Source: Leishmania infantum JPCM5
Taxonomy: Eukaryota > Euglenozoa > Kinetoplastea > Trypanosomatida > Trypanosomatidae
Assembly (NCBI RefSeq): GCF_000002875.2
Contig: NC_009410.2
Span: 634,492-698,491, forward strand
Length of the DNA stretch: 64,000 bases
Direction of reading: 5' to 3'
Shown piece by piece: positions 35,322-44,919 of the stretch. The notes below the pieces were generated by a model, which did no database searches, was not told where the DNA came from, and saw only the letters and a program-made list of their open reading frames with translations. Every line of letters starts with the position of its first letter. Within the stretch, counting starts at the first letter, position 1. Position numbers and translations under genes: made by a program.

Positions 35322-38285
35322 ATGGATGCGTGGTTTGAGTATGCGCTCGGCGTTGGCGAGGTTATCTACAACATGAAGCTGCACGAGTACGAGGATGCGT
35401 GCGCGTCGCTGCTACTGACGGCGGCCGAGGTCGCAGTCTCGGCTGTAGCCGCCCCAGACAATGAGGCCAACAAGGCGAGGCGATCCGGTAAAGAATTTCA
35501 TCATGAGCATGGTGGCCTTGATACCACCGTCGCCCCTGTCACCGGATGGGCTGCGCATCTGCAGCCACCAGCCTTGATGAGCTCATCTGCTGGTAGTCCT
35601 CGTATTTCCATGGGTGCCACTTTTTTCAATGTGTCCACGACTTCATCAGCGATCGCCGATTCAGTTCATTCCCGTGGCGCCGCTGCAACTCCTGGCAGCA
35701 GACCAGTGGTCGATCCGTGCACATTATCGAGCGCGACGACTGCGCTGAACGAATCGTGCCGCACCCGCAACGGCAGTATTGATCAAAGTAAAGCGCCAAC
35801 GTTGTCCTCGTCGGCGACGTACCTGCCCGCTAACCCCGGCGACTGTAACTGCCGCGCTCTTACCCTTGCTGCTGGCGCTGCTGCATCACCTGCGGAGGCC
35901 TTTGGAGCGTTGGTGGACGCGATGCAGCTGCGGAAGCCCATGCGCGCGGCGACATCGAGCAGTCAGCATATCGACGACATCCAGGCAGAGGCGGACTTTG
36001 TCTTTCAGGAGTTGGAGGATGTCTTTACTCTACAGCCAGGGGATGCCGCTGCCGCCGCCGCAGCTGCCTCAACCGCTGGTGTCGCGCCGCGACCCTCCCC
36101 GACGCTGCCGAGCTCCATGGAGACCCGCTGTCAGCTTAATGAAAATGAGGAGGAGCGCGAAGTTGCAGCAGCGCAATCCAGGCCTCTTCCAGCGCCACCA
36201 CCCGCTTCCATCGCCGATAGCAGCGAGCGCCACCTCCTCTACGGCGAGCTGACCTCCGTCGGAGTGCGGCAGCTGCAGGCGATCAGCATGGCGTCCAGCT
36301 GCGTGGTGTGCGAGGAGCACGGGCGCTCGAGCTCGCGCGATCACGGGATCGGCGGAGCCGGCCTCCGCGCCAACCCCACGACAAAGGTGGCCTGCTCGCG
36401 TGACAGCTCCTCAGCGCCGGCGCTCGGCTCCACGCCGCCGGCGAACCACAATGTGAGCGCTCCATTATCTTGCACTGGGGACCATTCCCATGGTCACAGG
36501 CACACCTCTCGAGGCGCCGTCGTTGTCGCGGTGGATGTGGGCAGCGGTAACGGACGCCTGCTCTTCGAGTGGGGCCGACTAGCGGCAGCGGCGTGCCGTC
36601 GCCCGCATACTTCGTCACCGCTGCGATACTCGGACGAAGGCTGCACGCTCGTCGGCGCAGCACCGACGTCCGTTACGCTGCACTCTACCACGAGCGCTGC
36701 GGGGAGCACCACGGCGGCGACGACGCAAGCAGCATCTATGCGCTGCGGCAAGCTGCTCGCAGCGGCCTACGCACCGCTAGGAATCTCGAGCCCCACGACG
36801 GTGTGGCGTGGGTGGCTTGGCGTCGGCATTGAGCTGGTACCGTCTCGCATGCGCATCGCCCGAAAGGCGCTGGCGCCGCACTACCTGAACCTAAGGCAAC
36901 CCTTGGTGGTCCCTTCGGCCGGTGGCGGCGTGCCAGCCCCCGTCACCCATCTGGACCCGTGCCCTCTCGAGGCCACCGTGGTCACCGACACTTCTGCGTC
37001 GTGCAGCCCCTCCGCCTCGCTGCAGTCGGGCGTTGCCACTCATACCACCGCCGCCAGATCGGTGGTAGGGTCGCCAGCGTCGACGGGCACTTCTGTCGCC
37101 ATGGCACCGGGGTGCCGGGTGCCGCAGCCGTCTGCGCGCGTGCTGCTCTACGAAGGTGATGCCTTGGCTCCTGGCGTGCTGTCGAACGCGACGCTGTGCC
37201 GGTTTCCAAGCCCCAACCACCACATTGCGCATCTGCCGCTGCGCGAGTCCTGCGCCGTGCGCAACGACGGCGGCGTGCAGGGCTGGGGCGCAGATAGCGG
37301 CAGTTTCCGGTGCACAGCAACATCGGCCGCCAGCGTGTCGGCCACGGCGGCAGCGATGAACGAGACCGGCCCTCTCAACAGCATTTGCAGTGACGAGCAC
37401 GGACCGGGGGGCGCCCGGCCGCCGGCGAGCATGAGTTTGGCCTCCATCACGACTGCCGGTAGTGGCTGCTCCGTTCGTCCCCGACCAGTGGAGCAAAACT
37501 ACTACCCCCTGTGCAGCGTGGAGGGTGGCCCGTTGCTCACCGGGAGGGAGGAGCCCCACTTGGTGGTCTTCTGCTGCGGGCTCGGCTTTGATGAGGCGCA
37601 GGTGCGACGGCTGTGTCAGAGACTAGAGGACATGCTGTTGCGCCGCTCTGCCACCGCAGCGGAGACGACACCGTCCTCCGTCGGAGACGGCCCGATGACG
37701 TACCAACAGCTCAGCAAAGATGCAAACAGTTTTCCATCGCACCACACTCGCCACCACCACAGCCCCATGCCCCAGGGCGAGGACGGAGAGGCCGCGGCGT
37801 CGCCAGCCGAGTGCGCCTCGCCATCTCTGACATCCCCCGAGAAGAGCAAGGAGGAGGAGGGCAACGAGACCCGAGTTGGGATTGAACCGATGACATCGAC
37901 TGCGGCAGACCCCGTCATCGGCGTCGCGACGGGCGTCGGCGCCGGCTTCGTCCCCCATCGGCACTGGGAGAGCGTTACCTGTGTGCTGCTGCTGCGCCCG
38001 ATGGACGTTCTTCTGCCGACCTTCCCGCTTTTCCGCTACGCCCGCCGCGTGTACGACACCGTCTGCCAGCCCATCTCGGCGGAAGACACAGGACTGCTGC
38101 TCTCCACTGGACATCGCTCTGACGGCAGCTCAGTGCCGTTCAGCGTGCGTGCCACTCCGGCGTTGGAGCGCCTTCCTGAGTTGTCCGTCGCGGGCGACAT
38201 TGTGGACAGCGACTTGTGGAGGACTACGCTGGAGACGACCTGGATGAACGCCGCGCCGGCATGGGTGATACGCTTCCACTTCTAA
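35322..38285 (+). CDS. DOT1-like SAM-dependent methyltransferase-fold protein with large inserts
   Basis: Predicted 987-aa protein whose motifs follow the order seen in DOT1 histone H3K79 methyltransferases. Tyr307-Gly308-Glu309 lies in LLYGELTSVGVRQLQAI (DOT1 has a YGE motif here). The SAM-binding motif I is VAVDVGSGNGRLLFE (about 402-416), followed by GVGIELVPSRMRIARKAL with Glu504 as the likely ribose-binding acid, then LLYEGDALAPGVL (about 608-620), and HLVVFCCGLGFDEAQVRRLC (746-765) where DOT1 has FVNNFxF. The Asn-Asn pair of DOT1 is replaced by Cys-Cys-Gly, so catalysis or the substrate may differ. Disordered Ser/Ala/Thr-rich inserts separate every motif, and the protein is far longer than the small DOT1A/DOT1B enzymes of trypanosomes. 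ATG 35322 sits in GCCGCCACCATGG. It could instead be another class I methyltransferase. Confidence 0.6.
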   Translation: MDAWFEYALGVGEVIYNMKLHEYEDACASLLLTAAEVAVSAVAAPDNEANKARRSGKEFHHEHGGLDTTVAPVTGWAAHLQPPALMSSSAGSPRISMGATFFNVSTTSSAIADSVHSRGAAATPGSRPVVDPCTLSSATTALNESCRTRNGSIDQSKAPTLSSSATYLPANPGDCNCRALTLAAGAAASPAEAFGALVDAMQLRKPMRAATSSSQHIDDIQAEADFVFQELEDVFTLQPGDAAAAAAAASTAGVAPRPSPTLPSSMETRCQLNENEEEREVAAAQSRPLPAPPPASIADSSERHLLYGELTSVGVRQLQAISMASSCVVCEEHGRSSSRDHGIGGAGLRANPTTKVACSRDSSSAPALGSTPPANHNVSAPLSCTGDHSHGHRHTSRGAVVVAVDVGSGNGRLLFEWGRLAAAACRRPHTSSPLRYSDEGCTLVGAAPTSVTLHSTTSAAGSTTAATTQAASMRCGKLLAAAYAPLGISSPTTVWRGWLGVGIELVPSRMRIARKALAPHYLNLRQPLVVPSAGGGVPAPVTHLDPCPLEATVVTDTSASCSPSASLQSGVATHTTAARSVVGSPASTGTSVAMAPGCRVPQPSARVLLYEGDALAPGVLSNATLCRFPSPNHHIAHLPLRESCAVRNDGGVQGWGADSGSFRCTATSAASVSATAAAMNETGPLNSICSDEHGPGGARPPASMSLASITTAGSGCSVRPRPVEQNYYPLCSVEGGPLLTGREEPHLVVFCCGLGFDEAQVRRLCQRLEDMLLRRSATAAETTPSSVGDGPMTYQQLSKDANSFPSHHTRHHHSPMPQGEDGEAAASPAECASPSLTSPEKSKEEEGNETRVGIEPMTSTAADPVIGVATGVGAGFVPHRHWESVTCVLLLRPMDVLLPTFPLFRYARRVYDTVCQPISAEDTGLLLSTGHRSDGSSVPFSVRATPALERLPELSVAGDIVDSDLWRTTLETTWMNAAPAWVIRFHF

Positions 38286-38446
38286 CACACCTGCGTATGC
38301 GTGCATGGGCGCGTACTCTTCCTCTGCGTTGTGGTGTAGCTACCGCGCACTTGGCATGCCTCCTTCCATCGCTTGGCGCCAGCCGGCTCTTCCTTTGTTC
38401 CTTAGGATTTCTTCTCGAACCTCGTGGGAGGGAGGGGCAGCCACGC

Positions 38447-38868
38447 ATCTCGCAGTGCGTGGCATCACAGGGTCCAAGTGCCCCCACACTCTGCGTCGGG
38501 GGAGGCCAGGTAGCTCCCCCTCCCCCGTCACCCCTCCCTCCATCCCTGCCCATGCCGAACCACTTCTGGTGGTGGCAGGGCCAGGTGGCTACGACGTTGG
38601 GGTGGGGGAGACAGAGCGATGCACCGCCACTGATGTCGGCGGTGAGGCCGTGGATGGCACCGCGTTGGAGCCACCTGCGAAGCGAATGGCGTGCGTGTGG
38701 TGTCTGGGTGAGAGGCCGTGCTCTCAGATGGCTGGGCCAGCGCATGGCTGCAGCGCGTGCGTCTACGGCTGCTCGGCACCGTGCGATGGGTGCCGGTGGG
38801 GCAGGTCTGCAGGGGGTAGAGCGCCGTTTGGGTTCATGCTGTATGACAGAGAGCGAATACGTGGCAGA
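38447..38868 (+). repeat. Dispersed repeat copy 2 (SIDER-like, short form)
   Basis: 422-bp element identical by eye to copy 1 over the first 380 bases or so, then with GGTGGGGCAGG instead of GGTGAGGCAGG and GAGCGAATACGTGGCAGA at the 3' end, a variant shared only with copy 4. The ACGC flank before the start is shared with copies 1 and 4. It is in the sense orientation, close behind the DOT1-like stop codon, where SIDER2-type elements are known to act as mRNA-destabilising 3' UTR elements; such a role here is inference. Confidence 0.85.
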
Positions 38869-39650
38869 AGACCTCGCGGGCTTGTCTTTCCGATTTTCTC
38901 CGTTTTGACTTCACCGTTCCCGATGTCGGCCCGAAAGGGGTGGGGTTGGGTGGGGACGTTGGTCAGGCGTGGATGCTCTGCCTGCTTCGCGTTTCGCTTT
39001 CTGTGTTGTATGCTTTCTGCCGTTGTGCTTGTGTGCCGCTGGGTCATGGCGATGTCGTGGTGACGGGACGCATCCAAGCAGATTGTGCGCGTGTGGGTGT
39101 GTTGCATCTCTTCTCCCCTCCGCCTCAGGTGATTGCTTTTCTGCCCGCTTCGACTGTGGTCTCCTCCCCCTCCGTCTACTTGCGCATGCGCAGAAAACAA
39201 CCCCAAGGGTTGGGGTTTGCTTATATCGTTGCTTTTTGCGTGCGGACAGGGGTGGTGGTGATGCAGGGCCGACACGGTGTTCTTCGGAGGCCGCAACACA
39301 CTCACGTATGGCATGCTCAGACCTCCGGGCTGCGTGCGCTGAGCGACGAGAACAAGAGTAGCACGGGGCAGCCCCGCTGCACGCCACGTGGTCCGCGCTG
39401 AGTTTTGTGCCTTCAGATCTATCTGGGCATCTTTTTGCCCTCCCGCACGGGCGGCACCGCATGTGTTCTCGAGTCTGCGTAAGCACGCGTGCGTGCCAAC
39501 CGAAGTGTCTCGCTCGCCTGTCTTTCTCTCCCCGTTGCTGCTTTTGCTCCCCAAGGCTGCACACCTCCATCTCTGTTCAGGCACGCCCGCACCCTCTCGC
39601 CGCCCACCGGCTCACAAGCGAAGGGCCCAGAGAAACAGGAGGACGTGCAC

Positions 39651-39685
39651 AAATCTTTTTCTTTTTGTTCCCCTTTGCCGAAAAG
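39651..39685 (+). promoter_or_regulatory. Predicted polypyrimidine tract and SL acceptor for the ELMO gene
   Basis: A tract of T and C with few interruptions at 39654-39677 is followed by the first AG at 39684-39685. The ATG at 39735 is the first ATG downstream, giving a leader of about 50 bases. Inferred from pattern only. Confidence 0.5.
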
Positions 39686-39734
39686 ACATTGTTCGCCGTT
39701 GCAGAGTATCGCCCCCCTCCCCCTTCCTGCGAGA

Positions 39735-40991
39735 ATGGCTGAACCAACGTCGTCGTCCACCCTCCCTTCTACCCCCTTGCCGACTTCTTCGTCTCGCACG
39801 CCACACATCATTGCCGCTGCGGTGACAGCGGCTGCGGCACTCGGCGCTGGCATACTTTTTGCGGTGGTGTCAAGCGGCAGTGCGGGTGATGGCGGAGGCA
39901 GCCGACGTGCCTTCCGGTCTGAGGGCGCCATCCAGGAGCCGCGACAGGCTGTCGTCGAGGCGCTGGAGGCAATACGTGGTGGGCGGTGCAAGACTTGCGG
40001 CGAGCTCGTGTTCTTCCTGCGTGGCCCTCCCCAATCTCCGGTGTCGCCAGCCGCTTTTCGTGGCGTTCTCGGGGCCGCGTCAGCCACCGCCAGTGAAAAG
40101 CTACCTCCGTCGAATGCGCACTGCCTGCGAGTCCCAGCCTCCGTGCTACACTACATCCAGGAGAGCTACTTGCCCGCGACGCGGCGTCAGCTGGTTGAGG
40201 CGCAGCAGAAACAGCAGCCCTCCCCCGCCACGCCTGCTCTGCAAGTAGAATACAACCTCTTCGCGCAGATGGTCGCTGCGGACGTGACACTGCGTGCGCT
40301 GAGCGTGGAGCGGGCGACTCCATTCGACAAGGACAATCGCAGCCACATGAACCTTCTTCAGCAGCTGTGGATGGCGGCAGGGAAGCCGGCGACGACGTAC
40401 AGCCCTCTCGGGCAGCACTGGGCCAGCATCGGCTTTCAGGGCGTAGACCCCGTGACAGACCTCCGCGGCGGCGGCGTACTGGCGCTCCGCCAGCTCGTGC
40501 ACTTTGCGCAGGCGCACAACACCGCTTTTCGCGAGATGCTCGCTTACAACGAGCGTGTGCAGCGGGAGGGCAAGCACAGCTGGTACCTGCTTGCCGTCGT
40601 CAGCATCCAGCTCACCACCCAACTCATGCTCGAGCAGGATCACCCACTGCATGTGGCGCATCTGGAGATGATATACGACACGCTGTGCCTCGGAGCTGCC
40701 GGCGATGCGACGGCCAAGGCTGCTGGCCGTCGTGCTGTGGCGGGGCAGAAGGGCGTGAGGCTCGGCAGCACACGCGCCGCGGATACGGCGGCGTTTTGGG
40801 AGTTTTGCAAGAGCGCGCGCAGTGCCGAGGCGGGCATGTTCGCGCTGCACCATGCGCTGCTGCTTCACTTCAAGGAGTGCTGGACCCGGGACGAGCCGCA
40901 CGTGATGGAGTACAACACGTACATGTCTGCCAAGGTGTTCAGCACCTTCTTCACCACGAAATGGGCAGACAAAACGCTCACAGCGCCGTAG
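39735..40991 (+). CDS. ELMO/CED-12 domain protein with N-terminal membrane anchor
   Basis: Predicted 418-aa protein. The core motif LGQHWASIGFQGVDPVTD followed by LRGGGVLALRQLVHFAQ is the hallmark of the ELMO domain (WxxxGFQGxDPxTDxRGxG), with Arg244 in the position of the arginine that ELMOD proteins need for GAP activity on ARL-type GTPases. The domain spans roughly residues 170-390. Residues 24-46 (from HIIAAAVTAAAALGAGILF) form one hydrophobic segment near the N-terminus, a likely signal anchor, and a CKTC pair lies near 85-90. Such an anchor is not part of the classical ELMOD proteins and would place the domain on a membrane. Probable role: regulation of an ARL-type GTPase in trafficking or flagellar or microtubule function, inferred from the family. 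ATG 39735 is the first after the predicted acceptor; the longer open frame upstream is leader. Confidence 0.85.
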   Translation: MAEPTSSSTLPSTPLPTSSSRTPHIIAAAVTAAAALGAGILFAVVSSGSAGDGGGSRRAFRSEGAIQEPRQAVVEALEAIRGGRCKTCGELVFFLRGPPQSPVSPAAFRGVLGAASATASEKLPPSNAHCLRVPASVLHYIQESYLPATRRQLVEAQQKQQPSPATPALQVEYNLFAQMVAADVTLRALSVERATPFDKDNRSHMNLLQQLWMAAGKPATTYSPLGQHWASIGFQGVDPVTDLRGGGVLALRQLVHFAQAHNTAFREMLAYNERVQREGKHSWYLLAVVSIQLTTQLMLEQDHPLHVAHLEMIYDTLCLGAAGDATAKAAGRRAVAGQKGVRLGSTRAADTAAFWEFCKSARSAEAGMFALHHALLLHFKECWTRDEPHVMEYNTYMSAKVFSTFFTTKWADKTLTAP

Positions 40992-42128
40992 ACGGAAGGG
41001 AAAGACGAGGGACGCGGAGGGGGGGGCGTCTGCTCTTCATCTCACAAGGAGGCTTTGAAGAGCACGAGGACAGCGCATGCCCCTATGTGTGCGGTGTGTC
41101 CGCTGTTACTGCTGTGATAGTGCATGTCTACGTATCTGTTTCTCGGGAGATGTGCATGCTTACTTGGCGTACTTGTGCTGCAGCATGATCAGACTGTCTT
41201 CCTCTCTTACTCTGGTGAAGGGGAACCGCTACAACCGAACAAGAGAACACCGGCACATCCTTCTACTCTGCGAACAGAGGAGTGAGCTCAGAGAGAGGAG
41301 CCTCACGCGCTGCGGATACAAGATGCCCACAGGCGGTACGCGGGATGTGGCGTAGATGTGGTCGGTACGTGAACGTGCGTGCCATCAGAATTGCGCTAAG
41401 TTGCACTTACCCCAACACCCGCAAACATATTCGCGGACATCACGCGATTCTCTCTCCCGCGCATCGCCTTTCTTGCCTCGCCCCAGAAACGGACCAGCTG
41501 TTGTTGTGCGATGAGCGGGTAGGCGGAGGGAGGGGGGAGTGCAGCAGAGGCAGTTTTGCAGTGACTCTTCTCCCTTCTCTCTATCGTTTTGCATTCTTAT
41601 TTGCGTATCGGTGCGCACGTGGATGTCCATTTCTTCTGACTCTCTATCCCCGCCTCTTTCCGTGCTCTCCCCGGTCTGCCGCACCGCCGTCACTCCCCCC
41701 ATTCTTCTTTTTCTCTCCCCCTCTCCATCGCACACGCACACATCCATGCGGGATGCGCCATCGCATGTCAGGTACTTTTATCCGGTGTATCTCGTGTTTG
41801 CGTGCCTGCGCGTGTGTACACTGTTTGTCTTTTTTACGTTGGCTTTATATATCTATCTATATATCTTTGTGGCTGTGTTCCTCCTCGCTTGTTATCCTCC
41901 CTCCCTTCTCTCTTGCTCCGTTCATCTTTCCACACGCACGTCCACATAACCACATACTCCGTCTGCCCAACAACCCGTTCACCTCGCAGCCCCGTCTTCA
42001 CTGCGTGGTCGAGACCAGCCGTGCTCGTTTATGTGCGTGTACGTGTATTGTTGCGCTCCTTCGACACCCCCTCTTCCTCTGCAGCGCTCCCTCTTTCGAA
42101 CACTTCACTGTTCACTTCGCCTGTCGCC
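40992..42128. other. Intergenic between the ELMO and PAM2 genes
   Basis: 1.1 kb. Base-balanced for the first 550 bases, then CT-rich with a TATATCTATCTATATATC segment at about 41846-41866 and the PAM2-gene acceptor at the end. Open frames are CT-bias products. Confidence 0.6.
42054..42084 (+). promoter_or_regulatory. Predicted polypyrimidine tract and SL acceptor for the PAM2 gene
   Basis: CCCCCTCTTCCTCTGCAG ends at 42084 and is a near-ideal tract plus AG. The ATG at 42129 is the first downstream, leaving a leader of about 45 bases. Supports the short start over the upstream frame extension. Confidence 0.55.
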
Positions 42129-43835
42129 ATGTCGCACCTCAACCCTAACGCGACGGAGTGGAAACCAACGGGCAACAATGCGCATGGAATGACAGATCTG
42201 GCCCTGCCACCCACCACGGCGCAGCCCGAGGACCCTGCCGCAGCCTCCGCACCAGCGGGGAGTGCGGGAGAGCTGTCTCCCATGGCAACACCGCCGGCCG
42301 CGTCGGCTGCTACAGCCGGTGCCATTGCGAACACGCTGCCATCTTACATCCCCAGCTACATGACCGGCGGCGACCCCGCCATTGCGGAGCAGCTCGCGAA
42401 CATTGATTGGGATGCCGAGTTTAAGAAGCTGATGGAGCTGACTGGGCAGATGATTGATCGGCAGCTGAATGGACAGAATGGCGACGAGCGGCCAGCAGCC
42501 AGCAGTGGTGGCGCGAGTGCTGGCCATGGCAGTGACGCCGCGAGGGCCCTCGGCGATGCTAGGCTGTGCGGATCGAACTCTGTAGGCGCCTCGCCTGCTG
42601 TCGCCGCCTCACCGATTCCTCTGACATATGCTAACGCGGTGAAGAGCGCGACAGCGGCCGCGAGGAAGCCGACGACACTCGGGGTTGCGAGCACGGGCAC
42701 CGCTGCCGCTGCCGCTGCCGCTGCTGCTACTGCTGCTAACATGGCTGACATGGACGACGACAGCGTCAGTATGACGGCAACGTCCAAGGCGGGCACCGGC
42801 AAGCACCACTGGAAGAAGCTAACAAAGGCACAGCAGCGCCATGAGCAGTCACAGCGCAACGCCTTTGAGGCCTTCGCGAACGCCCTGCTGCACAGCGTGT
42901 CCCCGTTCATGGCGCCACTGCGAGCCAAGTGCAAGACATCGCTGCCGCATATCAAAGTGGATCAGCGCTTCGGCAAGAGCGGTCATCCCGAGACGGCCAT
43001 CGCGCAGTTCCTCGTCGCCCCGCTGGTGACGAACTACCGCCCGCGTCACTTCCACGACGTCGCACCAGGTGAGCTCATGGAGTTCCACTATGACTTTGCG
43101 CTGGTGCTGCAGGCGATCCCGTCTGCGCACGCGATTCACATTGGCTATGGCCCCACCTGGAAGCGCTACGCCGTGCCTTACTGCTACCTGGCCTGTCGCG
43201 AGTATCGAAAGGAGGTGCTCTCGCTGTGTCCAGAGGAGATACCGAACTCACGCTCGGAAGCCATCTACGAGGACGATGTGGTGAAGGACATCACGGAGCT
43301 GCTGCTGAAGCGTGGCGAGGGATTGGAGATGCTGGAGACGATGTCGATTGTGGAGGCGATGCGGAAGCGAGTGGATCTCTACCCACTCTACGACGCTTTC
43401 GCAACCGTCTTTCAAAGCTTGGAAAACTACCAAGTCGAAATCACCGACATACGATCGGCGCCATCACGCTTCCTCGTGAAGGCGTCGCGGCTGGCGGTGG
43501 AGGCGATGCCGCAGCCAATTGTGCTGGACGACGAGGTGCTGTGGGATGAGCTGCCGGAGGTATCGCGTGTGATCGTGCAGGGCGGCGTGGCGGCAAGTGG
43601 TGGTGCCGGCAGCGAAGCAGATGGCGGCGCAGCTCGGTTGGCATCGCAGCAGAAAGCACTCAGCACACCTGCACCTGCGACTGGAGCTGCCTTTGTTAAG
43701 AGAGGCACCAGCTTGGCAGGCGCGCCGGCAGCCAGCGGCTCTGCCTCTTTGTGGCAGACGCTGACGCCGATGATAGTGTGCGTGGCGTGCGTGTCGGCGA
43801 CACTAGCGGTGGTCCTGATGAAAAAGCAGCCGTGA
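42129..43835 (+). CDS. Tail-anchored protein with N-terminal PAM2-like motif
   Basis: Predicted 568-aa conserved-looking protein. Residues 3-13 (HLNPNATEWKP) match the PAM2 motif that binds the MLLE domain of poly(A)-binding protein (LNxxAxEFxP), with Trp11 in place of the usual Phe. Residues 14-235 are mostly Ala/Ser/Gly-rich and disordered. About 238-484 looks like a folded domain, mixed helix and strand, with YDFALVLQAIPSAHAIHIGY and RKRVDLYPLYDAFATVFQSL; I do not recognise it. The C-terminus has one hydrophobic segment (TPMIVCVACVSATLAVVLM) followed by KKQP and the stop, a tail anchor facing the cytosol on ER or mitochondrial outer membrane. Inference: it may tether PABP-bound mRNAs to a membrane. 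ATG 42129 directly precedes the PAM2 motif, supporting this start. Confidence 0.75.
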   Translation: MSHLNPNATEWKPTGNNAHGMTDLALPPTTAQPEDPAAASAPAGSAGELSPMATPPAASAATAGAIANTLPSYIPSYMTGGDPAIAEQLANIDWDAEFKKLMELTGQMIDRQLNGQNGDERPAASSGGASAGHGSDAARALGDARLCGSNSVGASPAVAASPIPLTYANAVKSATAAARKPTTLGVASTGTAAAAAAAAATAANMADMDDDSVSMTATSKAGTGKHHWKKLTKAQQRHEQSQRNAFEAFANALLHSVSPFMAPLRAKCKTSLPHIKVDQRFGKSGHPETAIAQFLVAPLVTNYRPRHFHDVAPGELMEFHYDFALVLQAIPSAHAIHIGYGPTWKRYAVPYCYLACREYRKEVLSLCPEEIPNSRSEAIYEDDVVKDITELLLKRGEGLEMLETMSIVEAMRKRVDLYPLYDAFATVFQSLENYQVEITDIRSAPSRFLVKASRLAVEAMPQPIVLDDEVLWDELPEVSRVIVQGGVAASGGAGSEADGGAARLASQQKALSTPAPATGAAFVKRGTSLAGAPAASGSASLWQTLTPMIVCVACVSATLAVVLMKKQP

Positions 43836-44440
43836 GGGAGTGAGAACCAAAGGACTGCTCAGCGGCCTCACTGGGGTGCATGCAAAGGCAAAGGGAAAGA
43901 GAGAGGGGAGTGGAGGGTGTGCGCGAGGCCGTGTGTGCGTCGGTTTTGGGCGAGGGGGTGAGGAAGGAGAAAGGAGCGGGAGGGAAATGGACGGCGCTGC
44001 ACTGAAGAGCATGAGGGGTGCCTCTCGCCTTTTTCTCTGCCTGCCCATCGCGCTCGCGCAAGCTTCTTGGTCTCTCCACGCACCTCGTCTTCTTCCTTTG
44101 CCACCTACCCCTACAACCTCTTCCCTCATCCCCTCCAGTGCGCGAGCGACTGGCCTCCCGTTTGTCTCTCCCTCCATACCTCTGAATTCGTTGCTGCATC
44201 TCCTGCAAAGACATCGGATCTTTATGACACGCGAAACGAAAAGAGTAGGTTGCTTGGGCGGTACTTGTGCCGCATCTCTGTTGATCCCCCGCTCCCCATG
44301 CGCGTGAGTGCGCGTGCGGTGTGTGAGTAATGAGGATGTGGCGCGAGTGGTGGGAGCGGTGCATTCTCTTCTTTGTATGTGGTGCATAAAAGCATTGTTT
44401 TTCCAAAGACCACTTCCTCCCTCGCCCGATGACGTATAAT

Positions 44441-44919
44441 ATCTCGCAGTGCGTGGCATCACAGGGTCCAAGTGCCCCCACACTCTGCGTCGGGGGAGGC
44501 CAGGTAGCTCCCCCTCCCCCGTCACCCCTCCCTCCATCCCTGCCCATGCCGAACCACTTCTGGTGGTGGCAGGGCCAGGTGGCTACGACGTTGGGGTGGG
44601 GGAGACAGAGCGATGCACCGCCACTGATGTCGGCGGTGAGGCCGTGGATGGCACCGCGTTGGAGCCACCTGCGAAGCGAATGGCGTGCGTGTGGTGTCTG
44701 GGTGAGAGGCCGTGCTCTCAGATGGCTGGGCCAGCGCATGGCTGCAGCGCGTGCGTCTACGGCTGCTCGGCACCGTGCGATGGGTGCCGGTGAGGCAGGT
44801 CTGCAGGGGGTAGAGCGCCGTTTGGGTTCATGCTGTATGACAGAGAGCGGCTACGTGGAAGAACGAAAAAAGCGGCGCACCACCATCACCGTCTCGCCCT
44901 CCTCCCCCTCACTTCGTCG
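44441..44919 (+). repeat. Dispersed repeat copy 3 (SIDER-like, long form)
   Basis: 479 bp, the same length as copy 1 and identical by eye, including the 3' part from CGGCTACGTGGAAGAACG to ACTTCGTCG that copies 2 and 4 lack. The 5' flank is different: TATA-rich sequence replaces the ACGC seen before the other copies, so this copy is about four bases shorter at the 5' side. Sense orientation, 606 bases after the PAM2-gene stop. Confidence 0.85.

Larger units (their letters stand above)
38286..39734. other. Intergenic with repeat copy 2, between the DOT1-like and ELMO genes
   Basis: 1.45 kb. Repeat copy 2 starts only 161 bases after the DOT1-like stop, so it probably lies in that gene's 3' UTR. 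The remainder is base-balanced, then CT-rich towards the ELMO acceptor. No supported gene. Confidence 0.6.
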
